From Pelobates cultripes (taxonomy: Eukaryota > Chordata > Amphibia > Anura > Pelobatidae), in the NCBI GenBank assembly GCA_933207985.1, contig OW240921.1, positions 114,115,492 to 114,179,491 of the forward strand: a stretch of DNA of 64,000 bases, read 5' to 3'. The notes beneath the pieces are model-generated. The model was not told where the DNA came from. It saw only the letters and a list, made by a program, of their open reading frames with translations, and searched no databases. Both the position numbers and the translations under genes were made by a program. Shown piece after piece: positions 32,434 to 45,300 of the stretch (position 1 is the stretch's first letter; each line of letters starts with the position of its first letter).

Positions 32434-33157
32434 GTGGTGGAGACTGGTATTTTTTATGGCCGCATTTGTGGCAAACAGAACCTCGCCATGGACTTTTGGA
32501 GGGGCCTGGTCAGCGACTGTAAAGACCCATATTTTATTCCACCTGGTTCGGCACTTTCCATGAACCGAACGCTAGCTCACTGGCGGCCGTTTGCATGGAC
32601 CAAAACCTCTCTTCTTTGGTCTTGCCCCTTGTCTAAAAAGAGCAGATGTGTTTTGATGGTGTGATTGGGACGTTGATGGTGAATTTGTTTCCTCTAGATG
32701 AGATGGTTTGAAATCAATGTGATTATTTGAGGAAAGTCTGTAGTCCATTTTTATTGTTGTTGTTGTATCTAGAAACCTGTTTGGAAAAAAAATGTTTTTG
32801 GGGGGGTGAATTTAGAATATCTGTGAAGATTTTTGGACCAATTCCTGATTTTACCTGTTTTATAGTCCTCCTGATCGCTTTTAAATTTTGTAGATTTCAT
32901 GGTGGATATTTTATCGTCTATTATTGTTATAAATTCTTTCAGATTTTTATATTTAACTTCTAGACTCCTAGTATCTTTATGTAAAATGATCTCATTTTCT
33001 ATAAGATTAATTTCTTCCTCTATATTTTTCAATGATCTCTTTTGGAAATCTATTAAACTTTGCATATATCTTTTGGAACAATCATCATAGCATTAAACCA
33101 TTCTTCCATTAATAACTTATCCTCTGTTCCATATGCTGGCATTTTTATAATCCTTAA
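32434..33157 (-). pseudogene. PLE D ORF1 relic; RT core not found
   Basis: 33157-33065 encodes IKMPAYGTEDKLLMEEWFNAM, matching LLKLPTSDQDDLEFMEEWNNK of PLE A ORF1; 33065-32769 continues with a charged helical stretch (KNIEEEINLIENEI, LEVKYKNLKEFITI). The upstream residues of the same motif (IIPRGLR) are at 36324-36350 beyond the hAT element. Between 32760 and 32430 there is an ORF1-like Ser/His/Gln-rich tail, and then the post-RT linker begins: the motifs A-C of the RT seem to be missing, which points to an internal deletion. Confidence 0.6.
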
Positions 33158-34096
33158 TAGTGATGTCGCGAACCCGAAATTTTCGGTTCGCGAACGGCGA
33201 ACGCGAACTTCCGCAAATGTTCGCGAACCGGCGAACCGCCCGAAACGCCATTGACTTCAATGGGGAGGCGAATTTTAAAACACACAGGGACTCTTTCTGG
33301 CCACAATAGGGATGGAAAAGTTGTTTCAAGGGGACTAACACCTGGACTGTGGCATGCCGGAGGGGGATCCATGGCAAAACTCCCATGGAAAATTACACAG
33401 TTGATACAGAGTCTGGTTTTAATCCATAAAGGGCAGAAATCACCTAACATTCCTAAATCACAATCAATATGGATTGACACCTGACATATGACATGTTGAC
33501 ACCTTGACATATGGATTGACACCTGTCCTCAGAGCCCCTGATGCACACGGACACAGAGCAGAATAGAGACTGGTCCCCCTACATAGGGTCACTTGGCAGA
33601 TATGGATTGACACCTGTCCTAAGGATCCCTGATACACACTGACACAGAGCAGAATAGGGACTGTTCCCCCTACATCGGGTCACTTGCAGATATGGATTGA
33701 CACCTTGTTACAAACTGCTATTTGTAACGGGCCCTTTAAATGGCAAATTGCCCTGTTTCCCTGGGTTGTGGAGAAGCCTCTTTGCCAGCCTCCTCCCGCA
33801 TGACTATGGCCCCTGGGAGATTGTGAAAATGTATGCACTTTTATTTGGTGTGTATGGCCCTTTAAGACTGTCGGTGGGCATATTGGGGCTTATGGACTCT
33901 TTATGTGACTGGTGCTGGCCCTTTAAACACCTTTTTTGGGACATCAGGAAGATTGGGACACTGCCCCTTTAAGGCCGTGTCCCCAGACTTGTTGGGGACA
34001 CGGCCCCTTTAAGACGGTGTCCCCTGTGTCCCCAGACCTGGTGCAAACCCTTTGTGCCTGCCTTGCTATTTCCCACTTGGTTCAGTAAATGGGAAA

Positions 34097-34578
34097 TTAT
34101 TTCAGCTGCAGAGACTAAGTCCCATTCGGCGATGGGACTTAGTCTTTTTTTCAGCCGTTTTTTTCAGCCTTATTTCAGCTGCAGAGACTAAGTCCCATTC
34201 GGCGATGGGACTTAGTCTTTTTTTCAGCCGTTTTTTTCAGCCTTATTTCAGCTGCAGAGACTAAGTCCCATTCGGCGATGGGACTTAGTCTTTTTTTCAG
34301 CCGTTTTTTTCAGCCTTATTTCAGCTGCAGAGACTAAGTCCCATTCGGCGATGGGACTTAGTCTTTTTTTCAGCCGTTTTTTTCAGCCTTATTTCAGCTG
34401 CAGAGACTAAGTCCCATTCGGCGATGGGACTTAGTCTTTTTTTCAGCCGTTTTTTTCAGCCTTATTTCAGCTGCAGAGACTAAGTCCCATTCGGCGATGG
34501 GACTTAGTCTTTTTTTCAGCCTTATTTCAGCTGCAGAGACTAAGTCCCATTCGCGATGGGACTTAGTCGTTTTTTCAG
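34097..34578. repeat. 73-bp satellite, seven units, each with a 13-bp hairpin
   Basis: Units start at 34097, 34170, 34243, 34316, 34389, 34462 and 34522 (period 73, the sixth shortened to 60). Each contains GACTAAGTCCCAT-TCGGCG-ATGGGACTTAGTC, a perfect 13-bp stem, then T-rich CAGCCG linkers. Units are nearly identical, so the array is young. Frames read through it (SHRRMGLSLCS and the like) are artefacts. Confidence 0.92.
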
Positions 34579-34830
34579 CCTGAAATAGACCGACCTCACA
34601 GCCCAAATCTATGGAACTGTTTTGGGCAGGAAAATGTGCTTGCGGTCGGTCATAAAGGGACCTCCAGCTAACTTTTTAACCCCTGGATGGATTTGGCTGA
34701 TTTTTGGTTATGTTTATGTTTTAAGTGTGCTGATTCCAAATATGTAATTATGAAGATGGGATGTGTAGTTTTAAAGTTACAAGGTATGGCTAAAAACTGT
34801 ATTTTTACTGCCTGTGTTTAATTATGTTAA

Positions 34831-34980
<150 letters not shown>

Positions 34981-35242
34981 TAGTATTGTTCTGATCAGTT
35001 TAATACCTTCCGCGTCTCCTATCAGTGGACGTGTATATGGCAGCCATTTTAGGAACCGTACACCTGGGACCCGAGCAAGGTCACCTCGTTCAACAGGCGA
35101 CATTTGTCCCTGGAAAACTATCCTGGACATTCTGTACAATTTGTATGGATATGGCGGTGATTTCTGTAACAGGGAGATGGAAGAAGATGCTTGGTCGGTC
35201 CTCTTAATTCAAATTTGGGGCACTGCGCGGTCAAGCTAATGT

Positions 35243-35342
35243 NNNNNNNNNNNNNNNNNNNNNNNNNNNNNNNNNNNNNNNNNNNNNNNNNNNNNNNNNN
35301 NNNNNNNNNNNNNNNNNNNNNNNNNNNNNNNNNNNNNNNNNN
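35243..35342. other. Assembly gap (100 N)
   Basis: Inside hAT element 3. The 8-bp target duplication outside the element matches, which supports this join. Confidence 0.99.
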
Positions 35343-36495
35343 ATTATCCACTGTTAGCGTAACACACCCGCTTTAAGGACACTGACTGCTATTCAATCTA
35401 TAACAGTAAAAAAAGTTTTTTGTTTTTAAATCCAAGCTATTGTGACACAGGATCTAATTAGTGGCACTTGTCAGCGTATCCACTGTTAGCGTAATACACC
35501 CGCTTTAAGGACACTGACTGCTATTCAATCTATAACAGTGAAAAAAGTTTTTTGTTTTTAAATGCAAGCTATTGTGACACCAGCGAGTGAGTGGTGGCAC
35601 TGACTGGGCAAATGGGCACAGTATCCACTGTGAGCCTGACACAAGCTGGCAGCAGTGGCAGACAACTAACTGCTATTCAATCTATAACAGAGAAAAAAGT
35701 TTTTTGTTTTTAAATCCAACTATTGTGACACCAAGATGTATTTGGTGGCACTGACTGAAATAAGGCACAGTATGCACTGTAGCCTGACACAGAAGCTGGC
35801 AACAAGGCAGCGACAACTGACTGCTATTCAATCTATAACAGTGAAAAAAGTTTTTTGTTTTAAATCAAGCTATTGTGACACCAGATATGGTGGTGGCACT
35901 GACTGAAATGGGCACTGTGAGGCCTGATGACACAGAAGCTGGCAGCAGTGGCGAACAACTAAGATGCATTTACATTAGATAGAAAAAATAAATAAAAAAA
36001 AAGCATACCCTTATCCCTAACCTAGCTATGCTTTTCCCTATCTTATGAACAGCAGCTACACTTTCCCTCCTCTTACTAAGCATGCAGCTTGAGAATGAAT
36101 CTAAAATGGATGCTGTCCAGTAGGTGGGAGGGTCTGCTAGGGAGGCTGTGCTGCTAATTGGCTGGAATGTGTCTGCTGACCGTGAGGTACAGGGTCAAAG
36201 TTTACTCAATGATGACGAATAGGGGGCGGGTCGAACCGCGCATATGTTCGCACGCCGTGGCGAACGCGAACATGCTATGTTCGCCAGGAACCGTTCGCCG
36301 GCGAACCGTTCGGTACATCACTAATCCTTAATCCTCTAGGAATGATATCTGAGGTAAGGTATTGTTCCAATGATTTTCTTGCCCACCACTTTCTAGTCTC
36401 TTTTTCTTATAAATGTTCTAATTGAAGGAATTTTTTTTATTGAGGGTATTATCTACATCATTGGAATGGTAGTGGAATAGAGAATTTATCTTTTT

Positions 36496-38484
36496 TTTTT
36501 TTAATTCTTTATTTTTGGTGCAATTGATTGTACAAACAGGCCCGTGGTGCCACGACAGCAGACACAGGCAGGATAATGCAGACATGGTCATGACAGTATA
36601 CAGTTGCACATTTTATTTTTTTTTTAAATAAAACCGGTTATAAACGTTAGTGGGATCGTTGCAAATAGAATAATTGTATTGGCATTCGTGAAATATCTTT
36701 AGAAAAGAGTGTCTAGTATATAGATTGTACATTTTGCCAATACATTTTTAACATGCTTGAGAACATATGCTGAACTAAAGGTTATAACAATAACAATTTG
36801 TGCCTAGTCACCTGGGAGGTTGATCGTGAGCATGTATATCAAATATATAAAACTGGTGATATAGGCTGCTTAGAAATAATAAACAGGCCAGGCTGCCCGT
36901 TTAGTGTAGAATGCAGTGTACTAGATCCAGCATGTTGTCAAACATGGCAAGAGCGCTGTTAGTGCACCTCTGTGTGCAGTGTCAGTGTGGAAGATATGCT
37001 GCTGTGTTGTTATGCAAAGCATGGAGATTTGCAGCAGAGACAGCAGTGAACACATTACCTTCTATGCAGGACATGCCAAATCATAAAATAATCTAAGATA
37101 ACAATATAAATGTTAAGCATCAACATGAGCCTGACAGGTAGGAAAAGTCAGAGGAGAGACACAGAGGGAAAGCATTGCATTTGTGGTAAAGCACTGCTGT
37201 GGTGAGGCAAAGCAATGCGGTAGGTTTACAGGCAATATATTTTAGACATGCAAATTACTGACTGGGATGAGCGAGTAGGTAAGTCAGTTCGCAGGTAGCC
37301 ATTAGTATTAGCTCCTAATAAATCATGCTAGGCTGTATATGCATAAAACAGTGCTAGCTGGGCTTAGATTTAGATAGGGTTAGCAAGCAACACATTGCGG
37401 TTTGGGTAAATACATGCAGGCAATAAAGTTAAAGGTTTAGCAAGGGGTGACATGGTATTAGCTCAAAGATTGGTACTTTAAGTTTAGTTGGTGTGCAGGG
37501 TGTGTAAAGAAGTCCTGCTGTAACGAGCTATGCTCGGCAGACCCTATTCCGCTGCCCGTGCTTATCCGATCCCCTCTGGGTGCCAGACGCAGTCCTTGAG
37601 AGCTCTCCTGAGTATCCTGCTTTTTTGCGTCTCGGCGGGGCGGTGTGGGCTTCTGTGTCCGAGTGTCAGATGAGGTGATCTGTTTGCTTCTCGGGCTCGT
37701 GTCCGCCGTGGGGCTGGATTCTGCAGTGATCTGTACCTCGGCGTTGTCGGGAAGGATGAACGGGCCTGGTGGGTTTTGACTCTCCGCTGTGCCCTGCGTC
37801 TGTTGTGGTGTCTCCGGTCTGTTTTCGCCCTTTTGCGCTGGGGTCGTTGTAGCTTTGCCTGCCGTGTTAATGAGGTCTGTCCTGCAATTATGCCCTGCTG
37901 AGCCTTCTTTCTGGTTGGAGGCAGTGTCTTCGCAGGGAAGCTGTTTGCCTGTGTTGAGATGAGCGGTTGCGTTCTGGCCTCCAGTTTGTGCCAGAAGTTG
38001 GCAAAGATTGCTTCCAGCCTATGTAGGACCTCTAGTTGTGGGTCTATAGGCTCGGGGAGATATGAGGCATCCGCCATTTTGGGTGTCGCGTCGTGTAGCA
38101 TGCATGTCGGCGCTGTTCCCCCTTGCACTCTCTCTGTACCAGGTTCGCCTCCCTGGTATGGACCGCGATCACCCCCGACGGTCCAGGGGGGGGAGTAACG
38201 GGGCTCCCGCTCGTGACGTGTCGGCCTCCCGCCGGACCGGGAGATCGGCCGCCTCTCCCGCTCGACGGGCCCCAGGCCTCATGTCACAAGTCGGTTGGCC
38301 AGCTGACCCCAGACGATTCGCTGCCCCCAGTGTTGTTTTTTTGTGCCCTTTTGTGGGTCGAGTAGGTCTGTTTGGGTTGCCAATTTTGAGTTATTTAGGA
38401 CCAGCAATAGCTTTATTTGCCTTGTTGTCTGGGGAGCTCTGCAGTAGCACGTCTGTCTTCCATGCTGGTCAGGCCCCGCCCCCC
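36496..38484 (-). mobile_element. Non-autonomous L1/Tx1-type retroposon with ORF1 start
   Basis: Flanked by GAATTTATCTTTTT at 36482-36495 and 38485-38498. On the minus strand it opens with GGGGGCGGGGCCTGACCAGC, a GC-rich 5' region, and ends in CCAAAAATAAAGAATTAAAA. An ORF at 38128-37562 reads MLHDATPKMADASYLPEPI and LEVLHRLEAIFANFWHKLEAR, like the N-terminus of frog L1-type ORF1; the 3' part has no RT. In the second copy (51825-51073) the same region is open for 250 codons, because an insertion present here around 37870-37886 is absent there. I treat it as a LINE derivative and not a host gene. Confidence 0.65.
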
Positions 38485-38689
38485 GAATTTATCTTTTTAT
38501 ATCGTTCTTGTCAAATTTTGTTATAAACATTATGTAATGCCATAATTGTGGGAATATAGTAACAAGTGAGGGAAAACAACCAAAGTAGAAAACAAAATAG
38601 GTACCATATATATATATACACAAAGGCAAAGGCATACAACCACCCTACAAAAGTGTACCTCACAAACATTTGTTTATTAATTTGTGTTA

Positions 38690-39147
38690 TCTACCGGCCA
38701 CTGTATTTCCCAGGACTGGATGATTCTCTTTTTGATCCACTCGCCAGTGGAGATGAGCCTGCTGTTTGCTTTCTTGATGTAAGCGCAACCTTGAATCAAA
38801 TTGTTATAGTTTTATACAATATCACACTATTTGCACTTTTTTTAGTCCTTTGTGGATTCATCTTGCTGGAAAGATTTTCCACCACCTACAGATACCCCTG
38901 AGGTGAGATAAGTGCATACCATTTACATTCTTGTAAGTTTTCCACCTCTTGGAGCTATATCAATATCCATACGTATTTCACCATATGTAGCTTTTTATTT
39001 CTAGATTCCCACAACTATTTCATCCTGATTCTCAGGTTGTATCTCTTTTGTATATAACTTTGTGTTTCACCATCCTCCACCTAATACTTCCCCTCTGGGG
39101 TCGTAATTTTGTTTGTATTTATCCCTTTTGAAGTGTTTGTGAGGTAC
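38690..39147. repeat. Right inverted terminal copy of PLE D
   Basis: Reverse complement of 29656-30085 with small indels: the ends read GTAAACAAAAATACGACCCC at the left and the inverse GGGGTCGTAATTTTGTTTG at the right. Open frames here (38566-38901) are not genes. The second copy is 52285-52743. Confidence 0.8.
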
Positions 39148-39159
39148 GCTTGTGGAATA

Positions 39160-39965
39160 TATACTGTTATATCAATAAATGGTTATATTACTATTAATAA
39201 TGATAATGATAATTTTAAAATGATTTTAAATGATTTCAATTGCAGCATAAATAACCAACACAAATAAAACTCTATATAAAAAATTTTATTGTTTCATTTT
39301 AAATTCATTGTTTTCTTAAATTGATTTTATTTTATACTGTTTTGTTTTAAGAGAAAAACAAGTCAAGGATATTGAAATATATGTTTATGAAATGTATGAT
39401 TTTGTGATGAAATTGTGAATTAGGTTAGATTGCACACAGGCTGGTTATTTATTTTAGCACCGCTACATATTAAAAAGAAGCAAAATCCCAATATAGAGAC
39501 AAATAATCATCTGGTAATGAATAATATGACACGGCTTTGATAACTCAGTATTGCTCCACTTGGTGGAGTCTATAAATATAGGGGAAATGGGCAAAATGTA
39601 ACACTAGCTAAACAAATTATCACAAAGTATCCAGTGACTCTAACACTTTTTTCAACAATGCTGATGAGGAAACTGGCAAATGGAATATGTAGCTATCGTT
39701 AACAGGAGGATATTGAAATTATTATTTGTATCTCACAATGTTCTCCCCAACACTATCTTGTTAGGAAAATTACACACATCCTCACAGTCACATACGCATA
39801 CACATTCATATCATATACATACATTCCAATTCACTAGATTGCAAGCTTGTTGAGAAAGGTCCTCACCAACCTATTCTTCTTGTAACATTTTGTATTTGTC
39901 TCACTTGTTTAATTACCCCTTGTTTATGTTGTAAAGCTCTGCAAAATAACTTTTGGTTATATTAA
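39160..39965. other. Continuation of the methyltransferase 3' flank
   Basis: Matches 1337-2002 and 3180-3420 (around the retroposon that is present only there). No gene is seen. Confidence 0.65.
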
Positions 39966-40176
39966 TGCCAACATAGACCGGAAAACACATTGATGTACGT
40001 ACATACATACTCAAACTTGCAAATGGACACATATACACATACAAAGACTTATATACAAATACATTCATATAAGCACACAGGGTTCATACACACAAATTAT
40101 ATACATCAACTCTCATTCATTTATATACATAAACTTTGCACACACAGAGATTCACAACACATATACATGTACACAC

Positions 40177-41156
40177 TAGACATGTGCAATTTGCTTCATT
40201 CCGAATGTAAATTCGGACACATTTCGACAATTCGGACGTTCGGATGCTTCCGACGGTCCGAAATGGCGAATTGCCGAAATTCCAAAGTGCCAAAGTGCCG
40301 AACTGAACTGAAGTGCCGAAGTGCCGAATTTCAGAAGTGCTGAATCAAATTGCCGAAGTGCCAAATTTCAGAAGTGCCGAACTGAACCGAAGTGGCGAAT
40401 TGCCGAGGTGCTAAATTTCGGAAGTACCGAACCAAACCGAATTGCAGAAATGCCGAATTGTCGAATTGCCGAAGTGCCGAATTTCGGAAGTGACAAAGTG
40501 CTTCGGATTTCTGAAAAGTGGCAAAACAAGAGAGGGAGGGAAAATTACGGGAATAATGACAGGAATCTAACACTAACCCTACCCCTAACCCTGCCCCTAA
40601 CAACTAACCCTGCCCTTACCCCTACCCCTAACCCTAGTAGGGTAAGGAGTAGGGTTAGGGGTAGGTTTGATGTTAGGGGTATGAGGTAGGGTTAGGGGTA
40701 GGGTTGGGGGTAGGGTTGGGGGTAGGGTTGGAAGGGTTAGGGGTAGGGATTAGGGTTAGGGAATTGCCAAAGTCCCGAATTGCCGAAGTCCTGTATTGCC
40801 GAAGTCCCGAAGTGGAGAATTGGCGAATTGGCGAAGTCCTGAATTTCGGAAGTGTCGAACCTAACAGAAGAGTCGCATCCCCGAATTGGCAAATTCCCGT
40901 ATTGCCAAAGTCCCGAATTTCGGAAGTGTCAAACTGAACCAAAGTGCTGAAGTGCAGAAGTCCCGAATTTCAGAAGTGCCGAACCGAACAAAATTTTTTG
41001 CCAATGCGCACCCCTATTAAACACAGAAAGACAAAGACTCGCACATACACATATTCACATACACGATAACCTTTATATACACACACACTTAATTTTCAAG
41101 TGCCGAATTTCAGAAGTGCCGAACCGAACAAAATTTTTTGCCAATGCACATTCCTA
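40177..41156. mobile_element. hAT-type MITE with CCGAA-rich arms and telomere-like core
   Basis: Ends TAGACATGTGCA and TGCACATTCCTA are near inverted repeats; flanks GTACACAC (40169-40176) and GTAAACAC (41157-41164) look like an 8-bp target duplication with one change. Arms are built from words such as GAAGTGCCGAATTTCGG. The core (40571-40760) is CCCTAACCCCTAACC-like, then switches to TTAGGGGTAGGG-like, head to head. The last ~145 bases are duplicated. The second copy (53792-54581) lacks that duplication. Confidence 0.65.
40571..40760. repeat. Head-to-head telomere-like repeats
   Basis: About 65 bases of C-rich (CCCTAA with CCCCTA variants) followed by ~120 bases of G-rich (TTAGGG with TAGGGG and TTGGGGG variants), meeting at CCCTAGTAGGG. 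The second copy is at 54131-54326. It lies inside a MITE, so this is not a chromosome end. Confidence 0.8.
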
Positions 41157-41338
41157 GTAAACACAGAAAGACAAAGACTCGCACATACACATATTCACAT
41201 ACACGATAACCTTCATATACACACACACTTAATTTTCATTTTTTGGGGAGTGAAGGGATATTTACTTGCAGAAGTAATTATAATGTATTGTGTATTCTGC
41301 ATTGAGTATTTGTGTTTAATTAGTGGTTTGACATTAAT

Positions 41339-41380
41339 CTTTGTTCCATGGCCCCAGAGATGTTGGGCCATGGAACAAAG
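41339..41380. repeat. 16-bp hairpin, second copy
   Basis: Arms identical to those at 3785-3826; loop CAGAGATGTT. Confidence 0.85.
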
Positions 41381-41385
41381 CCTTT

Positions 41386-43383
41386 CCATAAAAACCACTG
41401 TATCTACTCCAATTCAACGAACCAAGAGATGTAATTATTCAATTCGCCAACTACCACATCAGGACATCAAGAACTGCTTGTAAATGAAATGAGAAAATAT
41501 CCTTCCAAAAATAAGAAATGCTCCTTACTAAAGGCATTTGCATATATTTCTTTAGAAACCAGTCAGACCAGAAAGAAATTTAGCTAATTAACTAAATGCC
41601 TTCGCGATAACGACATAAAATTCTTGGGGTTTTCCACTGAAGATCCGGATAAGTTATAAGGAGTAAACATAAAATATTATGGAACCCCAACAACTGAAAG
41701 AAAAATTGATAGCATGGGGCGTAATGAAGATTGAGCAATGATGAAGGATATAAGGACCTAGAGACTTTTTTTTAAAACAATTTTTTAGGGTAAAAGTACC
41801 CTTTAGGAAAAAATTTAAGCTTTCTTGCACTCTAATAATTTAATGATATACATAGTCAGTTTAAAATAAGAACTAACTATGAATATATATCACTACACTA
41901 AGGTAAATTTGTTAAAATGCACAGCTAATAATTAATGAAGAAACATTATGCCAAAATCTATATTCACACTTAGTATTACACCAATTTTTAAGCAATAGTT
42001 GATAGAATATATTAAAGGGAATGGAAAGTGAGAAGAAAAGAAAAGAAAAGAAAGGGAGAAGGAAATTGCTAATAACACTTATGACTTATATCGTCAATAA
42101 TTTTTTTGCACTTTAGGAATTAGATATGGATTAATAATAAGAATGATCTATAATTCTATTAGATACAGACACGCAATTTTCAAATCACAAAGCACACATT
42201 GCCTACAAAAATTATATTTTCACAAGTAACTTTGATAGGTCACATTATAAAAATGTTTAAGTAAGTATAAAATTCGAGATTGCATGTTATTAGAATAATA
42301 ATATTAGCTTTGGCTTTCGATTTGCTGTATTCTATGCTATAATTAGTAAGCTGAGCTACTTTTTATTGTTTACCATATTATCACATATTATGTAATATAT
42401 GTCATCAAAGTCATATCTGGATAAAGTTGTTCCCTTTCTTTTTTTAAATAGTAATAGAAAATTACTCTTAGAAAAAAATGTTTTAAAAAAGGAGAAAAAT
42501 GTGCAATGTTGAAAAAATTACCCATATTTGAGGAGTCATAATACCCTGAAATGGAAAAATCCCGAATTAAAATAAACTACTCTTTTTATCATAAGATAAT
42601 ACTAATCAAAAAATAATTATTTGTATTTTATAAGTTTTTTGTTTATAAAAATGTAGGATACCTTAATTTATAAGTTTATTATTGGTAAAAATGTGGGATA
42701 CCTTATTTTATTAATAATTTCCAACCACCAACTCGAATCTCTAATTTTAGCGAATGTTATTTACTAAATTGCCATGACATAAGACCTGAGTTATTGTATG
42801 AAAGATTAACAAGTCTAGTTTATAGACATTTAAATATAATAAATAATTTCTTATAGATATATTTGGATAGGACTAATAGCAATCTGCAATTTAGTTTCCA
42901 TTTAATTCTCGAAGGGGGAAAAAAACTAAGAGGAAAAAGGGGTAATGCTACTCAAACATGGTTTTATTTAACGATCTACAATTAAAGTTATCATAGATAC
43001 CTCAGATTGAAGCAAAACAAATTCTAACTTTGTTTTAATTATTTATATATGCATTTATTCTGAGTTATTTATTTATTTATTTATTTCCTCTCCTCCTCTC
43101 TTCTCCATCGGGTCCCTATTGGACTTACTTAATTGTTGCCCTAGTGGAATGGGACATTTATTTTCCTTGTGCCTCAGGAAGATCCTGTATAACTCTTTCT
43201 GGAGCAAAGAGGGAGATGGTTTTGTGATTGAAATTTGTAATGTATTGTTTGTTTTATGTACACAGCAGGCCTTTTCCACTTTATTATTTGATTTGAGATT
43301 TTTGAGAATGAGAGTGGATGATATTGCTTTTGAAGTCTCTTAAACGTATATCAATTAATTCACATGGTTTAAATTATCCATAG
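41386..43383. other. Probable 5' part of the L1/Tx1 LINE, too decayed to read
   Basis: Similarity to the copy A flank stops at ~41385, and the LINE ORF2 begins to be readable at ~43400, so this AT-rich stretch is probably its 5' UTR and ORF1. I cannot identify ORF1. A short GAAAA repeat is at 42030-42055. Confidence 0.35.
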
Positions 43384-45300
43384 AAGAGATCTTATTTGTA
43401 TGATTTATTGCTAAAAGAAAAAACTAATATTGCATTTATTCAGGAGACCCATTGGGAACAAAACCACCCTAATACATGGAAATATAGTAAATATCCCATT
43501 TATTTGTTTCATCTCTAAAAGGAAAGAAAAAAGAGGGGTCACCTTGATATTATCTGCCAATTTAAAATTTGAACATATATACCATGAATCGGATCAAGAA
43601 GAAAAATATATTGCCTTAGTCTGTCTAATTAACAATATACTGTTTACCTTTGCTAACCTCCATGCACCTTCGAAACATACTATAAGATTTTTAAATTGTA
43701 ATATAAATAGAACTGAGAAATTTGCTATAGGGACAATAATATTTGGGGGAGACTTAGATTGCATAGCTAATTATGATTTAGATAGGAAACGTATGAACAA
43801 TCTAAGATTTGACGCCATTCAAAAGTTTAAAGCTCATAAATTTTCCCTTTGTCTTGCAAAATGTAATTTATATTATGTAAAGAGAACACACCACCCCTTA
43901 GATAAAGATGTTACTTTTTATTGAAATGCACATAGATCCTATTCAAGAATTTATTTATTTTTTTATGTATGGAAATGCACTAGTGGGTTGTAAAGATTCC
44001 AGAATAGGAAATATAACATGGTCTGATCATGCCCATTTCCAAATTATTATAAAAAATAATCCTCAGTACAAAATGAGAATGAATTGGAGACTAAATGAAA
44101 CCCTTATTAAAACAGACATATCAATAACACGTTGGTGCTCACGAAAAAGCTTCTTAAGGGGCCACCTCTTTAAAAAAGGTTCTTGGATGAAACGGGCTTG
44201 AGGAAAAGATCTAGCAGTATTATATATTGTTTTGGCAAACTTGGAAAGACTTAATAAATTAAATCCATCCCTAGCTAGAATGGATGAAATTAAATCAATC
44301 CAGGAGAATATAAAATCTAAGATGAAGGACAAAGCTGATAAAGCCTTAACTAGATTAAAACATCAATGGTACTACAGTAATAACAGACCAACCAGAACTT
44401 TGACAAAAAAAAATGTATAAACACTTGAATAGGATAAAATTAATTGCATATAAATGAAAATACTTGTCTTTCTCCCTCTCAGATAGGTAATGCCTTCAGA
44501 TATTATGATATTATGAATCTTTATATAACTTACCTGAAGTAAAGAAATCCAAACAAGTGATCAGATTATTTTTGAAAATTAAATCAACCATTCTCCATTA
44601 AGGAGGACTCACGAACAATACTACAAATGAAGGGAGGGAAAGCTCCAGGTTCAGATGGGTTTTTAGCATTATTCTATTGGGTTTTAGATCCCATACTATC
44701 ACACCTGCTGACTCGTATATTTGATAAAGTGCTGAAAGCTTCAATATTCCCAATTTTAAAGTTGGCTAAAGATCCCACATGTGTAAATAATTACAGACCA
44801 ATATCCTTGATTAATCAGGATATAAAAATATATTCTAAAATCTTTGCACAAAGATTACATTTGGTGATGTCTGAATTCGTTCACCCCAACCAATCTGGCT
44901 TTATGTTAGGTAGAGCAAATACACTCAGAATATTGGGAATATTAGACCAAGTCCATCTCCAGGAAGTTCCATCAGTCTTTATGGCCCTAGATGCCGAGAA
45001 GACATTTGATAGAATCAACTGGAACTTCCTGGAGGGGACTCTACATCCCCTTGGGATTACAGATATTTTCTATGGCTCTATATACCAACCGAGAGGCAAA
45101 AATCAAAGGTCAATTAATGGACTTTGAGTTTTTTAATGTCAAAAATGGTACAAGACAGGGCTGCTCACTGGCTCCTTTACTCTATGCTCTATCCATAGAA
45201 CCTTTAGCAACATATATTCACAATGCAGAGGGGGTCCTTGATATAAAGATTGGTCAACAAGGACACTTAATCACTCTGTATGCCGACAACATTTTTCTAT
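43384..45300 (+). pseudogene. L1/Tx1-type LINE ORF2, endonuclease to RT (decayed)
   Basis: Plus strand, several frames. The endonuclease part reads IAFIQETHWEQN and GGDLDCIANYDLDR (GGDFN box with changes) and WSDHAHFQ (SDH box). The RT part reads [65 protein letters not shown] (motif A), [14 protein letters not shown] (motif B) and YADNIFL, where the catalytic YADD has become YADN. The boxes FVHPNQSGFM and DAEKxFDRxxW mark the L1/Tx1 clade. Stops and frameshifts show that it is dead. It stops at 45300 in the finger/palm region. Confidence 0.85.

Larger units (their letters stand above)
36711..45300. repeat. Large duplication 2, first copy
   Basis: Matches 50326-58715 closely (offset 13615 near 36911, 13424 near 43073). 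Differences are roughly one to two per hundred bases in the LINE part, plus indels such as a ~145-bp internal duplication at 40960-41160 found only here. After 45300 this copy runs into other elements and a gap; the second copy continues the LINE. Confidence 0.88.

Noticed and set aside
34097..34578. Regular repeats that could suggest a CRISPR array
   Set aside because: Units are contiguous 73-mers without unique spacers, in a eukaryotic hAT element; it is a satellite.
37562..38128. 188-codon minus-strand ORF as a host gene
   Set aside because: It lies in an insertion with target duplications, resembles an L1-type ORF1 start, and its second copy has a different downstream frame.
38566..38901. 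ORF repeated at 52249-52497 as a small secreted or membrane protein
   Set aside because: It lies in the inverted terminal copy of PLE D and has no counterpart frame in the other terminal copy.
40571..40760. Chromosome end or telomere
   Set aside because: Repeats are short, imperfect, head-to-head, inside a MITE with possible target duplication, and present in both duplication copies.
40176..40942. Repetitive ORFs rich in F, G, S, R (for example 40321-40689)
   Set aside because: They translate CCGAA-type transposon arms and telomere-like repeats; frames exist on both strands.
43119..43343. 74-codon ORF present in both copies of duplication 2 (also 56543-56767)
   Set aside because: No domain, no splice context, lies in the probable LINE 5' part; shared only because the DNA is duplicated.
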